64,000 bases of DNA, taken from Saccharina japonica (Eukaryota > Sar > Phaeophyceae > Laminariales > Laminariaceae). Below are positions 63,780 to 64,000 of this stretch, piece by piece. Every line of letters begins with the position of its first letter. Positions within the stretch are counted from its first letter, which is position 1. The notes below the pieces were generated by a model. It was not told the origin of the DNA, did not search any database, and worked only from the letters and a program-made list of their open reading frames with translations. The translations under genes and the position numbers were made by a program. The stretch covers positions 27,339 to 91,338 of the forward strand of contig MEHQ01001281.1 in the NCBI GenBank assembly GCA_008828725.1, given 5' to 3'.

Positions 63780-63945
63780 CAGCAGCAACACCGCCACCAA
63801 CCACCAACCACCACGAGCAACCAACACCCACTACCACCACTGCCCACTACCACCACCACCACTCCCACCACCACCGTCACCACCACCACCACCACCACCA
63901 CTCCCACCACCACCTCCACCACCACCACCACCACCACCACCACAA
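63780..63945 (+). repeat. ACC/CAC triplet tract
   Basis: CACCACCACC units interspersed with ACTCCCACC and CCAACCACC; low complexity, no gene. Confidence 0.9.
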
Positions 63946-64000
63946 ATAGAAGTTAACCCCCCCATAACTAACATATTAGCATATTCACCTAAAAAAAATA

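Larger units (their letters stand above)
62917..64000. other. Right-edge non-coding DNA, probably intron of the transhydrogenase-like gene
   Basis: Contains A-rich GCAAAAACAAGGGCGAAA-type units (about 62990-63160), a CAG triplet run (63218-63269) and an ACC/CAC triplet tract (about 63780-63945). A short plus-strand open stretch near 63286-63380 ends at an AAG|GTCAGG donor-like site but resembles no family. No upstream exon of the transhydrogenase-like gene was found. Confidence 0.5.

Overview
The window is nuclear DNA of an intron-rich eukaryote. Coding exons are GC-rich and carry Gly, Ala, Ser and Pro runs. They are short islands inside AT-richer introns of 0.3 to about 3.7 kb that are full of simple repeats and small repeat families. 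Splice junctions follow GT-AG, with one GC-AG candidate. A photosynthetic stramenopile, most likely a brown alga, is my best guess from gene architecture, triplet repeats and a copia-type gag remnant. No marker gene in the window proves this.

Layout from left to right: (1) 2152-13419, minus strand: CCT8 (CCT/TRiC theta subunit), nine exons, with the C-terminal exon beyond the left edge. (2) 13420-19005: intergenic, dominated by a 2.2 kb foldback element with about 0.9 kb inverted arms and a 9-bp target duplication. (3) 19006-26903, minus: a complete DDX31/Dbp7-type DEAD-box helicase of ribosome biogenesis. An exact 662-bp assembly duplication inside it is marked by a single N. (4) 27133-39814, plus and divergent from the helicase over about 230 bp: a P5A-type P-type ATPase (ATP13A1/Spf1), the ER transmembrane-helix dislocase. 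One intron contains a 24-N gap flanked by two versions of the same approximately 1.5 kb, the first of them degraded. (5) 39815-46070: intergenic, with a broken copia gag and hairpin repeats. (6) 46071-57092, minus: a seven-exon gene that I reconstruct as a STIL/Ana2/SAS-5-like centriole-assembly protein. All six junctions keep frame and give 1460 residues. (7) 57093-61306: intergenic, with tRNA-like/SINE sequence and a palindromic TGACGTCA/CCAAT cluster. (8) 61307 to past 62916, minus: the C-terminal part of a soluble pyridine-nucleotide transhydrogenase-like flavoprotein, cut by the right edge.

The genes are housekeeping or cell-structure genes (protein folding, ribosome assembly, ER membrane quality control, centriole duplication, NAD(P)H balance). 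They do not form a pathway or operon. The most notable gene is the STIL-like one, because this family is best known from animals. The rest of the interest lies in the repeats: at least six dispersed short families recur in introns and intergenic DNA, plus a 10-bp palindrome, CTATTAATAG, found exactly at least seven times. Several anomalies, including the two local duplications next to Ns and a one-base frame break in CCT8, are best explained as assembly errors.
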